From the NCBI GenBank assembly GCA_966250335.1, contig CBINGZ010000010.1, forward strand, positions 62,001-126,000: a stretch of 64,000 bases of DNA. Reading direction: 5' to 3'. Under the pieces are notes generated by a model that was not told where the DNA came from, made no database searches, and worked only from the letters and a program-made list of their open reading frames with translations. Made by a program: the position numbers and the translations under genes. The stretch comes from OLB7 sp966250335 (GTDB taxonomy: Bacteria; Bacteroidota; Ignavibacteria; OLB7). Shown piece by piece: positions 8,653 through 17,953 of this stretch. Position 1 is the first letter of the stretch. Every line of letters begins with the position of its first letter.

Positions 8653-9072
8653 CTACCGTCCCGCCACCTTCAACCGGTTCATGGAGCGGGCAAGCGCGGC
8701 CTCGGCGCGGACCATGTCGACGGTCCGGTCGTGGGTGGCGCGCGCCTCCTTGATCCGTGTCTCGGCGCGTGAGCGTGAGCGTTCGGCCCGATGCACGTCG
8801 ATCTCCTCGGCGGACTCGACGGTCTCGGCGATCACGGTCAGGACGTTGTTCTTGACCTCGGCGAACCCGCCGGAGGTCGCGAAATGGTGCTCATGCTCCT
8901 TCTCGTCGACGATCTTCAGATCCCCCACCTCCAGCTCGGTCAGGAGCGGGGCGTGGTTGACGAGAACCTGGAACGGGGAGACGACCCCCGGGAGGGTGAC
9001 GGCCAGCGCTTCGCCCTGAAAGACGATCCGGCGGGGGGTCACCACCTCGATATGAAAGGTTTTTCCAGCCAT
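8653..9072 (-). CDS. atpC: ATP synthase F1 epsilon subunit
   Basis: A 139-residue F1 epsilon subunit. The N-terminal beta-sandwich has the family pattern FHIEVVTPRRIVFQGEA and the conserved PG..SPFQVLVNHAPLLTEL; the C-terminal part is the expected helical hairpin with many Arg/Ala. It connects the rotor to the catalytic head and can inhibit ATP hydrolysis. It follows atpD by about 100 bases on the same strand. The other ATP synthase genes are not in the window, so atpDC is a separate operon, as in Bacteroidota and Chlorobiota. Confidence 0.95.
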   Translation of the reverse strand: MAGKTFHIEVVTPRRIVFQGEALAVTLPGVVSPFQVLVNHAPLLTELEVGDLKIVDEKEHEHHFATSGGFAEVKNNVLTVIAETVESAEEIDVHRAERSRSRAETRIKEARATHDRTVDMVRAEAALARSMNRLKVAGR

Positions 9073-9172
9073 GTAAGTCGCGAATCGAAGTTCGAACGTG
9101 AATGACCCGACGGGACCGGCCTGGTGGCCGTGGGGGCTCCGATAGGCCGGTCCGTCGTGATCGGGGGCGAAT

Positions 9173-10603
<1,431 letters not shown>

Positions 10604-10706
10604 TATGGTAGGCCTTCTGAAGTTGATATATCTGATGAATTCGCGTGCGCATGCCCGGAGAAGCCTGATGAACGCCCCCTGAAGAGGGGGAAGCCGACAA
10701 AGCATG

Positions 10707-10737
10707 CAAAGGTACGGAAGGGGGCCGTGTTGTACAA
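10707..10737 (-). promoter_or_regulatory. candidate atpD promoter (TTG-N20-TACCTTTG)
   Basis: On the minus strand, TACCTTTG (10714 to 10707) matches the Bacteroidota -7 consensus TAnnTTTG exactly. A TTG at 10737-10735, 20 bases further upstream, fits the weak -33 element. It lies about 104 bases before the atpD start. The same octamer occurs upstream of the ATPase regulator at 45.4 kb. Confidence 0.45.
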
Positions 10738-10869
10738 TCACGGGTTGTGAGAGAGGGTAATAAGGAATGCCCTGACGAACAAACCGCGGCGGATATAACT
10801 TAGAACCATAGTCAACGCGGCCTTTGAGAACCGGTGCCGCCGTGTCGGGAAACCAGTATTCCAACATCC

Positions 10870-11950
10870 ATGCGAACACTACTTCTCATCCTTCTGATCT
10901 TCTCCGGACCGTTCATTTCCTCCGTTGCGGCGCAGAACGGTCGCAGCGTGATATTCGGAGCCGATCCGAACCCCTCGAACGAGGGAGTCGGGCCTACCGA
11001 CAGAGCCCCTGTTTTCAGAAGGGGGGCGGTGGTCGTCGAGCGGGACGGACAGCTTCTGACGGCGTGGGTCGAGGCCGATGTCGCCTTCATCGCCATGACT
11101 CCGTGGGACGGGAGGAGCGGCAGGCTGCCGGAAGCCGCCTCGCGGCTGGTCGAGCCCCAATGGCCTTCTCATCCTCGCCTATATGGATGTCGAGGAGGGC
11201 TCCTCATCGGTGCGGTACAGCTACAATGGGTCGATCATGGGTCCGCAGACGTTGGTCTCGTTGCACAGGTCGTTCAACAGTGCGGTGGCAACGGTCCACG
11301 GATCGCGGACTCTTCGCTATGAACGAGGGGCCGGCGGTGCGGTGATCAACCACCCTCAGAAGATCGGGCAGGCGTACCTTCTGACCGCATCGGGATGGGA
11401 GCTCCTCTCCGACTCCCTGATACTTGCCGGCAGCAGAGATCTCGGGGTCACGTTCGATCCGAATTCAGGGACCACGTTCGTCGCCGCCGATCTGACCCCC
11501 GTTCAGAATCCCGCGAACGGAAATCTCGCGTTCCTCTGGGAAGAAGAGGGAGGACTGCATGCATCGCTCACAACCCGGTTTCTGGAGCCGGCCGGGAAGG
11601 ATCTGCTGATCGCGAATGTCGCTCCCAGACCGCTCAATGCCAGGGCGCCCGCTATTTCAGCCGTCTATCGCAACGACACCCTCTTTGCCGTCCGGGAGGA
11701 GAGCTGGGAGACGGTCGTGCAGGGGCGTCCGTATATGGCGGCCGATGTCTTCGGTACCGCATACCCGCTGGGGGCCGTCAGCGCGGTCGATGAGTCCGCA
11801 TCCTCCCTCCGTCAGCTTTCGATCACCCCCAATCCCTCGTCGACGAACGCCCTCGTCTCGTTCCCTCCGCTGCGCGGAGAGGGCTCGATCGAGATTGGCT
11901 CTCTCCTCGGCGACAGGGCCGTATCGAAACCTTTGATCGTGGCGCGATAA
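10870..11950 (+). pseudogene. secreted protein with degenerate T9SS tail, single-base frameshift
   Basis: A secreted protein of about 360 residues read in two frames. Frame one starts at 10870 with a good signal peptide (MRTLLLILLIFSGPFISSVAAQ) and runs sensibly to about 11154. After that it yields unlikely sequence, while a second frame opens with L-L-I-L-A-Y-M-D-V and runs to the stop at 11950. Dropping one C from the C4 run at 11155-11158 joins them smoothly as V-E-P-N-G-L-L-I-L-A-Y-M-D. The C-terminus has the T9SS-like start L-S-I-T-P-N-P-S-S-T-N-A but ends early, without the usual last strands. The change could be a real inactivating mutation or a homopolymer read error. The function is unknown; repeated short beta segments suggest a propeller-like fold. 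Confidence 0.7.
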
Positions 11951-12116
11951 AGAGGGCGGCCCGGCCGTGTTTCCTGCCGATCGTCGATCGAGCCGTCGCG
12001 GGCGGTTTCTTCCCCGTTTCGTACCTTCGCCGTTCATTCGGAATCGATATGAATCGGGTCGCGCTCTGTTTCAGGGGCGCGGGCCGGGCAACAGTCAATC
12101 GGCAATCCTCAGCTCC

Positions 12117-13886
12117 ATGCGCTCTTATCCGGCTCGTACTCATTACGCGGGGAAGCTCTCCGCCTCGCATATCGGCATGACCGTCGCTCTCAACGGCTGG
12201 GTTGCGTCACGACGCGACCTGGGCGGGCTGATCTTCGTGGACGTCCGAGACCATACCGGTATCGCCCAGATCATCTTCTCCCCTCAGCATATGGCCGATC
12301 TGATGGAGCTTGCGGGGGAGCTCCGGACCGAATACGTCATCGCCGTTTCCGGCGACGTCCACCGGCGTGAGAGCCCGAACCCGTTGCTGCCGACCGGCGA
12401 GATCGAGATCTACTGCCGCGAACTGGTCATCCTGAACCGCGCCGACACCACGCCGTTCGAGATCGGCAAGCGTGATCAGGTGAACGAGGAACTGCGCCTG
12501 AAATATCGTTATCTCGATCTCCGCGACGACGAGCTCCAGCGGAACCTCCGTATCCGCAGCCGGGTCTATCAGATCGTCCACGAATATTTCGCCGAACATG
12601 GGTTCGTGGAGATCGAGACGCCGCTGCTGGTTCGTTCCACCCCGGAAGGGGCGCGCGATTATCTGGTGCCGAGCCGTGTTCATCCGGGAAGCTTCTATGC
12701 CCTGCCGCAGTCGCCGCAGATCTACAAGCAGCTCCTGATGGTCGCCGGCTTCGATCGCTACGTCCAGATCGCCAAGTGCCTTCGTGACGAGGATCTGCGC
12801 GCCGACCGTCAGCCGGAGTTCACGCAGATCGATCTGGAGATGTCGTTCGTGGAACAGGAAGATGTGCTCCAGATGGTGGAGGGATTTCTGGTCCGCGTCT
12901 GGAAGGAGATCAGAGGGGTCGAGCTTCAGCTCCCGATCCCCCGCATGACACATCGCGAGGCGATGAGCCGGTTCGGCTCCGACAAACCCGACACCCGGTT
13001 CGAGCTTGAACTGAAGGATCTCAACGAGATCTTCCCGGAGACCGAGTTCAGCGTGTTCAGGGGAGCCCTGGAGTCGGGCGGGTCGATCACCGGCATCAAC
13101 TTCATCGGCGGCGCCCGCTACTCGCGGAAGCAGATCGACGAACTGACCGAGTTCGTAAAGCGATATGAAGCGAAGGGACTCGTCTGGCTGAAGGTCACGG
13201 CCGAGGATATGGAGGGGGGATCGGCAAAATTCCTCTCACCGCAGGAAAAGATCGCATTGCGAGAGCGTATGGCGTCGGCCGAGGGGGATATGATCCTGGT
13301 CGTGGCGGATACGTGGCACGTGGCACATAATGCGCTCGGAGCCCTTCGCCTGGAGATCGCACGGCGTGAGAACCTGATCCCGAAGGATATCGATCACCTC
13401 CTCTACGTGGTCGATTTCCCGATGTTCGAATCGATCGATCCGGAGACGGGGAAGCCGGTGCCGGCGCATCATCCCTTCACCTCGCACAAGAGAGAGGACG
13501 AGCATCTGCTGGAGAGCGATCCCCTCGCTGTACGATCCAATGCCTACGATCTCGTCATCAACGGGTACGAACTCTCCTCCGGCAGCATCCGTATCCACGA
13601 CAGGGAGACGCAGGCGAAGGTCTTCGAGCTGATCGGGCTCTCCGATGACGAGGCGCGGGCGAAGTTCGGGTTTCTTCTGGAGGCGTTCCGCTTCGGCGCT
13701 CCGCCGCATGGCGGGATGGCGCTCGGTCTCGACAGGCTCATCATGATTCTGGCGGATACCGACAATGTGCGGGATGTGATAGCGTATCCGAAGACGACCA
13801 AGGCTGCGTCGTTGATGGATGAGGCTCCTTCGCCGACGACGGATGATATCTTGAAGATCGTGGGGCTTAGGCTCTTGGGGGCGTAA
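12117..13886 (+). CDS. aspS: aspartyl-tRNA synthetase (bacterial type)
   Basis: A 589-residue class II aspartyl-tRNA synthetase, which charges tRNA(Asp) with aspartate. The start at 12117 (MRSYPARTHYAGKLSASHIG) matches the family; longer in-frame starts add unrelated residues. The N-terminal OB-fold anticodon domain (VALNGWVASRRDLGGLIFVDVRD) is followed by the catalytic core. Motif 2 is CLRDEDLRADRQPEFTQID and motif 3 is GGMALGLDRLIMIL. Between them lies the GAD insertion of the bacterial type (about residues 300-420). The length is normal. It is a monocistronic housekeeping gene ending in a repeat element shared with the P450 gene's 3' end. A TACCTTCG at 12022-12029 may be the -7 element. 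Confidence 0.98.
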   Translation: MRSYPARTHYAGKLSASHIGMTVALNGWVASRRDLGGLIFVDVRDHTGIAQIIFSPQHMADLMELAGELRTEYVIAVSGDVHRRESPNPLLPTGEIEIYCRELVILNRADTTPFEIGKRDQVNEELRLKYRYLDLRDDELQRNLRIRSRVYQIVHEYFAEHGFVEIETPLLVRSTPEGARDYLVPSRVHPGSFYALPQSPQIYKQLLMVAGFDRYVQIAKCLRDEDLRADRQPEFTQIDLEMSFVEQEDVLQMVEGFLVRVWKEIRGVELQLPIPRMTHREAMSRFGSDKPDTRFELELKDLNEIFPETEFSVFRGALESGGSITGINFIGGARYSRKQIDELTEFVKRYEAKGLVWLKVTAEDMEGGSAKFLSPQEKIALRERMASAEGDMILVVADTWHVAHNALGALRLEIARRENLIPKDIDHLLYVVDFPMFESIDPETGKPVPAHHPFTSHKREDEHLLESDPLAVRSNAYDLVINGYELSSGSIRIHDRETQAKVFELIGLSDDEARAKFGFLLEAFRFGAPPHGGMALGLDRLIMILADTDNVRDVIAYPKTTKAASLMDEAPSPTTDDILKIVGLRLLGA

Positions 13887-13903
13887 GAGAGAGAAGAGAA
13901 ATA

Positions 13904-13987
13904 AACAGGGAGCCACAGAGGACACAGAGGTAAGAGAAGAGAGTCTCTCTTTCTTTCCTAACTCTGTGCTCTCTGTGGCTCCCTGTT
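13904..13987. repeat. CACAGAGG-type palindromic repeat, copy 1
   Basis: An 84-base imperfect palindrome lies between the convergent stops of aspS and a lipoprotein gene. The outer arms AACAGGGAGCCACAGAG and CTCTGTGGCTCCCTGTT pair perfectly over 17 bp; the inner CACAGAG repeat pairs again after a short mismatch. Purine-rich and pyrimidine-rich flanks fill the loop. A related half-copy occurs at 16252. Short 'CACAGAGGACACAGAGG' elements of this kind are scattered through many bacterial genomes. Here it could double as a bidirectional terminator. Confidence 0.8.
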
Positions 13988-13994
13988 ATTTTTC

Positions 13995-14684
13995 TTACCT
14001 CTTCTTCTCCCACACCATCTCCGACATAACGAGATCGGCCCGGGGCCCGAACCCATCCGCAAACTCCGAGGGATAATAGACCAGCACATAATACCCCTGC
14101 CCCTCATGCGACCCCACGCAGATATACCCGGTGAACCCCTTCTTCTCGATGGAGAAGGTATTCACCGCCCACGGACACCTCGTCGTCGACTCCGCCGCAT
14201 TCGACACCTGCCACTTGTTCTTCTCCACCACCCCTCCCGACCCGAGCACCAGCCCCGAGACTTCAAGCGATGAGGTCGTCCCCGTCGGAACCAGAATCTC
14301 CATGTACGCATTCTTCGTCTCCTTCCCTCCGAACGCCGCATGGACTCGCAGCGTCATCGCCTCCCCCGTGACCTTCTCCACCGCCACCATATCCTCCGGG
14401 ACATAGGTGGTGAACGGCAATCCCTTCCCCGCCAGTTTCAACTGCATGCTCTGTTCCTTTCCCTCCACCATGATCTTCCCGGCCTTCGTCTCGGGACGCA
14501 CGACGGCCGAGTCGACGACCGGCGCCGGCGTCCGGGGCGGCTGCTCCACGACGCCGGGGGGGGCTGCGGCGGTGTCGTGGGCGGGCGCTTCCTGTGCCGT
14601 CCGATCGCGTTTGCAGCCGGTCATCGAGGCCAGGCAGAGGAGGCCGGCGATGGGGAGAAGGAGAGAGGAGAAGATCGATTTCAT
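13995..14684 (-). CDS. lipoprotein of unknown function
   Basis: A 229-residue lipoprotein. The start at 14684 gives a signal peptide with hydrophobic core LLLPIAGLLCLASMTGC (lipobox Cys about residue 24). A low-complexity Ala/Pro/Thr/Val linker of about 50 residues follows, then a compact mature domain of about 150 residues containing LPFTTYVPEDMVAVEKVTG and a C-terminal GYYVLVYYPSEFADGF. The folded part looks alpha/beta, but I do not recognise the family. It is convergent with aspS, with the palindromic repeat between their ends, and divergent from the P450 gene. Confidence 0.82.
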   Translation of the reverse strand: MKSIFSSLLLPIAGLLCLASMTGCKRDRTAQEAPAHDTAAAPPGVVEQPPRTPAPVVDSAVVRPETKAGKIMVEGKEQSMQLKLAGKGLPFTTYVPEDMVAVEKVTGEAMTLRVHAAFGGKETKNAYMEILVPTGTTSSLEVSGLVLGSGGVVEKNKWQVSNAAESTTRCPWAVNTFSIEKKGFTGYICVGSHEGQGYYVLVYYPSEFADGFGPRADLVMSEMVWEKKR

Positions 14685-14911
14685 ATCGCTGAATGACTGT
14701 TGAAGCGTTTCGATGCCGGACCCTTCCCGGAGCCGGGCGACCCATAATTTCCGCACGCTCCGTGAACGCCGCAAAGATCGTGACGAAGAGGTCACATATT
14801 GCAACAGAACCGGAGGCGGGAAGCCGCCGTGAAGGAAGTATTCTTCGAACGGGCGTCGGAGTCGACGATCCGTGGACGTGAGAACAAGACCGATCCGGAG
14901 CATCAGGAGGT

Positions 14912-16252
14912 ATGATGGGAACAATGACGGTACCCCCCGGACCGAAAGGGCGCCCGATCGTGGGGAGCCTTCCCGACCTGCGCAACAGGCCGCTGGAGTT
15001 CATGACCGACTGCGTGCGGCAGTTCGGCGACGTGACCTACATGAAGATCGCGGATCGACATGTCTACCTTCTGGCCGATCCCGATATGATCGAGGAACTG
15101 CTCGTCACCGGCAACAGAAACTTCATCAAACCACAGCTCCTGAAGGATGCAGGCGCCGTCCTCGGCAACGGCCTGCTTACCTCCGACGGCGATTTCTGGC
15201 TCCGTCAGCGCCGCCTTGCCCAGCCCGCGTTCCATCGCGATAGAATCGCCGCCTATGCCGATCTGATGGTCTCCTTCACCCGCGAGACCCTTGATACGTG
15301 GGAGGATGGGAAACCCTTCGATATCCATGAAGAGATGATGGCGCTGACCCTGAACATCGTCGCCAAGGCGCTCTTCGGCGCCGATGTATCGGGGAAGGCC
15401 GCACAGGTGGGGGAGGCGCTGGAGGTCGCTCTCGAGCGGTTCGTCGACAGACTCTCCCTGATGCGGATCTTCGACAGACTGCCGCTGCCGCGCAACGTCA
15501 GGTTCAGAAGGAAGAAGGGAGAGCTCGATGCGATCATCTACGAGATTATCGAGTCGCGCAGACGAAGCGGGGTCGATGCGGGAGATCTTCTCTCCATGCT
15601 CCTCCAGGCGCAGGATCTGGACGGCAGCCGCATGAACGATCTGCAGCTCCGCGATGAGGTCGTCACCCTCTTCCTGGCGGGACATGAGACCACGGCGATC
15701 TCACTGACCTGGACCTGGTATCTGCTGGCGCTCAATCCCGGGGTCGCCGATCGTCTGTTCGAGGAGCTCGACGAGGTCCTCGGCGATCGGATGCCGGAGC
15801 TCGATGATCTTCCCCGGCTTCTCTACACCGATATGGTGATGAGGGAGTCGATGAGGCTCTATCCTCCGGCCTGGCGCGTCGGACGGGAGGCGCTTGTCGA
15901 CTGTACCATCGGTGGGTACGATATTCCGAAAGGGGCGCAGGTGATCGCCAGTCAGTGGGTGATGCATCGCGATGCGCGCTATTTCGATGATCCGCTGGAG
16001 TTCAGGCCGGAACGGTGGGAGGGGGATCTGAAGAACCGGCTGCCGAAGTTCGCCTACTTTCCGTTTGGAGGAGGGCCGAGGCGGTGTATCGGGGATATGT
16101 TCGCGATGATGGAGGGGGTGTTGCTGCTGGCGGCGATTGCCCGGGAGTTTCGGTTCGAACTGGTGCGGGGGCAGAAGGTGGAGTTGTGGCCTTCCATTAC
16201 GTTGCGGCCTCGTGGGGGGGTGAGGGTGGTGGGGAGAAGGAGAAGAACATGA
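14912..16252 (+). CDS. cytochrome P450
   Basis: A 446-residue soluble-type bacterial P450. The I-helix oxygen-activation motif is AGHETT. The K-helix ExxR is in MRESMRLYPPAWR, the meander FRPERW follows, and the heme loop FPFGGGPRRCIGD carries the axial Cys at residue 392. The N-terminus (TVPPGPKGRPIVGSL) has the proline-rich hinge without a membrane anchor. AGGAGG at 14905-14910 is very close to the ATG at 14912, so translation may start at the ATGs at 14915 or 14924. The fold resembles fatty-acid or terpenoid hydroxylases of the CYP102/CYP110 type, but the substrate is unknown. No ferredoxin or reductase gene is adjacent, so electrons must come from elsewhere. Confidence 0.95.
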   Translation: MMGTMTVPPGPKGRPIVGSLPDLRNRPLEFMTDCVRQFGDVTYMKIADRHVYLLADPDMIEELLVTGNRNFIKPQLLKDAGAVLGNGLLTSDGDFWLRQRRLAQPAFHRDRIAAYADLMVSFTRETLDTWEDGKPFDIHEEMMALTLNIVAKALFGADVSGKAAQVGEALEVALERFVDRLSLMRIFDRLPLPRNVRFRRKKGELDAIIYEIIESRRRSGVDAGDLLSMLLQAQDLDGSRMNDLQLRDEVVTLFLAGHETTAISLTWTWYLLALNPGVADRLFEELDEVLGDRMPELDDLPRLLYTDMVMRESMRLYPPAWRVGREALVDCTIGGYDIPKGAQVIASQWVMHRDARYFDDPLEFRPERWEGDLKNRLPKFAYFPFGGGPRRCIGDMFAMMEGVLLLAAIAREFRFELVRGQKVELWPSITLRPRGGVRVVGRRRRT

Positions 16253-16322
16253 ACAGGGAGTCACAGAGGGCACAGAGGTAAGAAAAGAGAGAGTAGAGAA
16301 GAATGGATCACTTCTCTACTCT
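16252..16322. repeat. CACAGAGG-type repeat, copy 2, with adjacent hairpin
   Basis: Starting at the P450 stop codon, about 40 bases repeat the left arm of the element at 13904 with only a few changes (AACAGGGAGTCACAGAGG, then CACAGAGGTAAGA). Instead of the matching right arm there is a separate 12-bp hairpin: AGAGTAGAGAAG at 16290-16301 and CTTCTCTACTCT at 16311-16322, with a 9-base loop. The hairpin overlaps the end of the convergent anti-sigma gene. Both copies of the repeat therefore sit at convergent gene ends. Confidence 0.75.
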
Positions 16323-17009
16323 GACTTCGAAGTTTACCTTGTCGTCGTTGAAGACGGGAGGGGGAGCGGCCGCGGCCGCGGAGTCTCGCCTGGCGTGGGA
16401 GGCCTCGGGCTTTATGGCGGAGGGGGTTTCCCTGCCAAGGGGTCGGGTTGCAGCAGCAGGGGGCGTCGCTGCGGGGCGGCTTGCGGAAGGCGTGGTTGCG
16501 CGTTCCGTGCGAGCGGGGATCGAGGTGTTTCCGTTTCCTGTCGGCTCCTGCGTTGGTCCCCTCCGTTTGTCGGCTGATTTCTCTTCAGGGGTTGATGCGG
16601 CGTCTCCGTTGCCGCTCTTCGGCGCGGCGGCGGGCACGGGAGGCGCTACATCTCCTGATTCGATATTTATCGTGAAGAGCATTCCCACGATAAGGGCGGC
16701 CAGGATCGCTCCGGCGGTGATGATGTCGCGAGGGCGGAGCGTGCCGACCGTTGTTACCGAGGCGGTCGGGCCGGGGACGGGGGTGTCGGCGAGCTTCGCC
16801 AGGATGCGGCTTCCGGGGCGGGTGCGGTCACCGGTCAGCGAGAGACGGTCGCGCTCCACGGCTCGTGTGATGGCGGCGTCGGCCTCCAGCAGCATCCCCA
16901 GCTCGGGGTCGGTTTCAGCCTGCGCACGGATCGCACGTTCCCTCCGGCGTCCGGCGCCGCGGGTCAGTTCGTCGAGCAGATGTTCTCGTTCCGTTCGGGT
17001 CGTTTTCAT
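16308..17009 (-). CDS. membrane protein, probable anti-sigma factor
   Basis: A 233-residue single-pass membrane protein. Residues 1-90 are charged and helical, as expected for a cytoplasmic sigma-binding domain, but there is no HxxxCxxC zinc motif. One membrane helix follows at about 96-117 (IITAGAILAALIVGMLFTI). The remaining roughly 115 residues are a low-complexity Pro/Ala/Thr/Arg-rich region ending in VNFEVRVEK, presumably outside the cytoplasm. Its start codon overlaps the stop of the upstream ECF sigma gene (ATGA), the usual arrangement for a sigma/anti-sigma pair. The role is inferred from this arrangement and topology. Confidence 0.75.
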   Translation of the reverse strand: MKTTRTEREHLLDELTRGAGRRRERAIRAQAETDPELGMLLEADAAITRAVERDRLSLTGDRTRPGSRILAKLADTPVPGPTASVTTVGTLRPRDIITAGAILAALIVGMLFTINIESGDVAPPVPAAAPKSGNGDAASTPEEKSADKRRGPTQEPTGNGNTSIPARTERATTPSASRPAATPPAAATRPLGRETPSAIKPEASHARRDSAAAAAPPPVFNDDKVNFEVRVEK

Positions 17010-17611
17010 GCGTTTCCGTTCCTTGATCTGCGGACCTCGTTCTGTTCCCCCTTGACGTCGGCTTCCTGTGCAGTGAGCACCATCGTCCTCAGTTTCCGTC
17101 GTGCGCGCGATGCGGTGGCCCAGACCGCCTCCGACGATTTATCCAGCATCGACGCTATTTCATCGAAGCGATAGCCGCAGTAGAGATTGAGCACCAGCAC
17201 TTCGCGATACTCGAACGGCAGCTTCTCCAGCGACGCAAGCGCGATCTCCTCCATCTCCGACGGCTCGCGGATCGAGTAGGTCGGCAGATCGGTCTCCTCC
17301 AGTTCGGTAAGGCTCAGGAGCCGCCGGGCTTTCCGCAGATGGTCGATACAGAGGTTGCGGGCGATCCTCAGCAGCAGTCCCACCGGATTGCGTACCTCCG
17401 ACGGCGACCGTCGAAGCTCGATCACCCGCTCCCACATCTCCTGCGTCAGATCTTCAGCCTGGTCGCGATCCCCCACGATCTTCAGACAGTAAAGATGAAG
17501 CCGCTCGTTGTGCCGGCGGAACAGATGCAGGAACGCCTCGTCATCCCCCTTCATGAAGCGGGAGAAGAGCGATGCATCGTCCTCGTTGTTTCTGTTGCGC
17601 AGGAATCTCAT
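17006..17611 (-). CDS. ECF-type RNA polymerase sigma factor
   Basis: A 201-residue ECF sigma factor. Region 2 (about residues 15-85) has LFSRFMKGDDEAFLHLFRRH and the conserved DQAEDLTQEMWERV. Region 4 (about 115-180) has LEKLPFEYREVLVLNLYCGYRFDEIASML, the typical helix-turn-helix lead-in. The start at 17611 is the first in-frame ATG that leaves a normal N-terminus; the upstream extension is unlike the family. It is translationally coupled to the downstream membrane protein, so it is probably held inactive at the membrane until a signal arrives. It directs RNA polymerase to a small regulon, often including its own promoter. Confidence 0.92.
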   Translation of the reverse strand: MRFLRNRNNEDDASLFSRFMKGDDEAFLHLFRRHNERLHLYCLKIVGDRDQAEDLTQEMWERVIELRRSPSEVRNPVGLLLRIARNLCIDHLRKARRLLSLTELEETDLPTYSIREPSEMEEIALASLEKLPFEYREVLVLNLYCGYRFDEIASMLDKSSEAVWATASRARRKLRTMVLTAQEADVKGEQNEVRRSRNGNA

Positions 17612-17953
17612 GCCGATACGGCTGTCGTCTCTATTGATGTTGAATCGTGACCTCTGCGGGCCGTTCCCTTCCGCGGAATGGCTCCCGCGTCGCGTGCCGC
17701 TGCTTGCACAATGTAGATGACGTACGTGATGTCGCAAACCTGACGCGCCCGCTCCCCTTATCCCCCGGAATTTTTTTTGTCCGGGTTTCCGCCGGAATTT
17801 CGTGCTGTCCGGCCTCATCTGTCAGGTCGCGGTTCCTCCATCCGTCCCTTATATGCGCCCGGCGGATACCTGGGATCGACCAGGACGTTACGTTCTCTCA
17901 TCAGGCATCAGGCCGATACAAAGCTTCCGGGTCCGCTGATCATAACGACGACC
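17612..17953. other. divergent intergenic region, no gene seen
   Basis: These 342 bases separate the divergent sigma-factor and META-lipoprotein genes and must hold both promoters. Around 17765-17790 there is a run of eight T flanked by CCCGGA and TCCGGG. That makes a small T-loop hairpin rather than a terminator. I see no convincing -10 or -35 elements and no coding potential. Confidence 0.5.

Noticed and set aside
11155..11165. Programmed ribosomal frameshifting at the C4 run.
   Set aside because: There is no slippery heptamer of the X-XXY-YYZ type and no obvious downstream pseudoknot, so a mutation or sequencing error is more likely.
17760..17790. A T8 run between CCCGGA and TCCGGG as a rho-independent terminator.
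   Set aside because: The T-run is in the loop, not after the stem, and no gene ends there.
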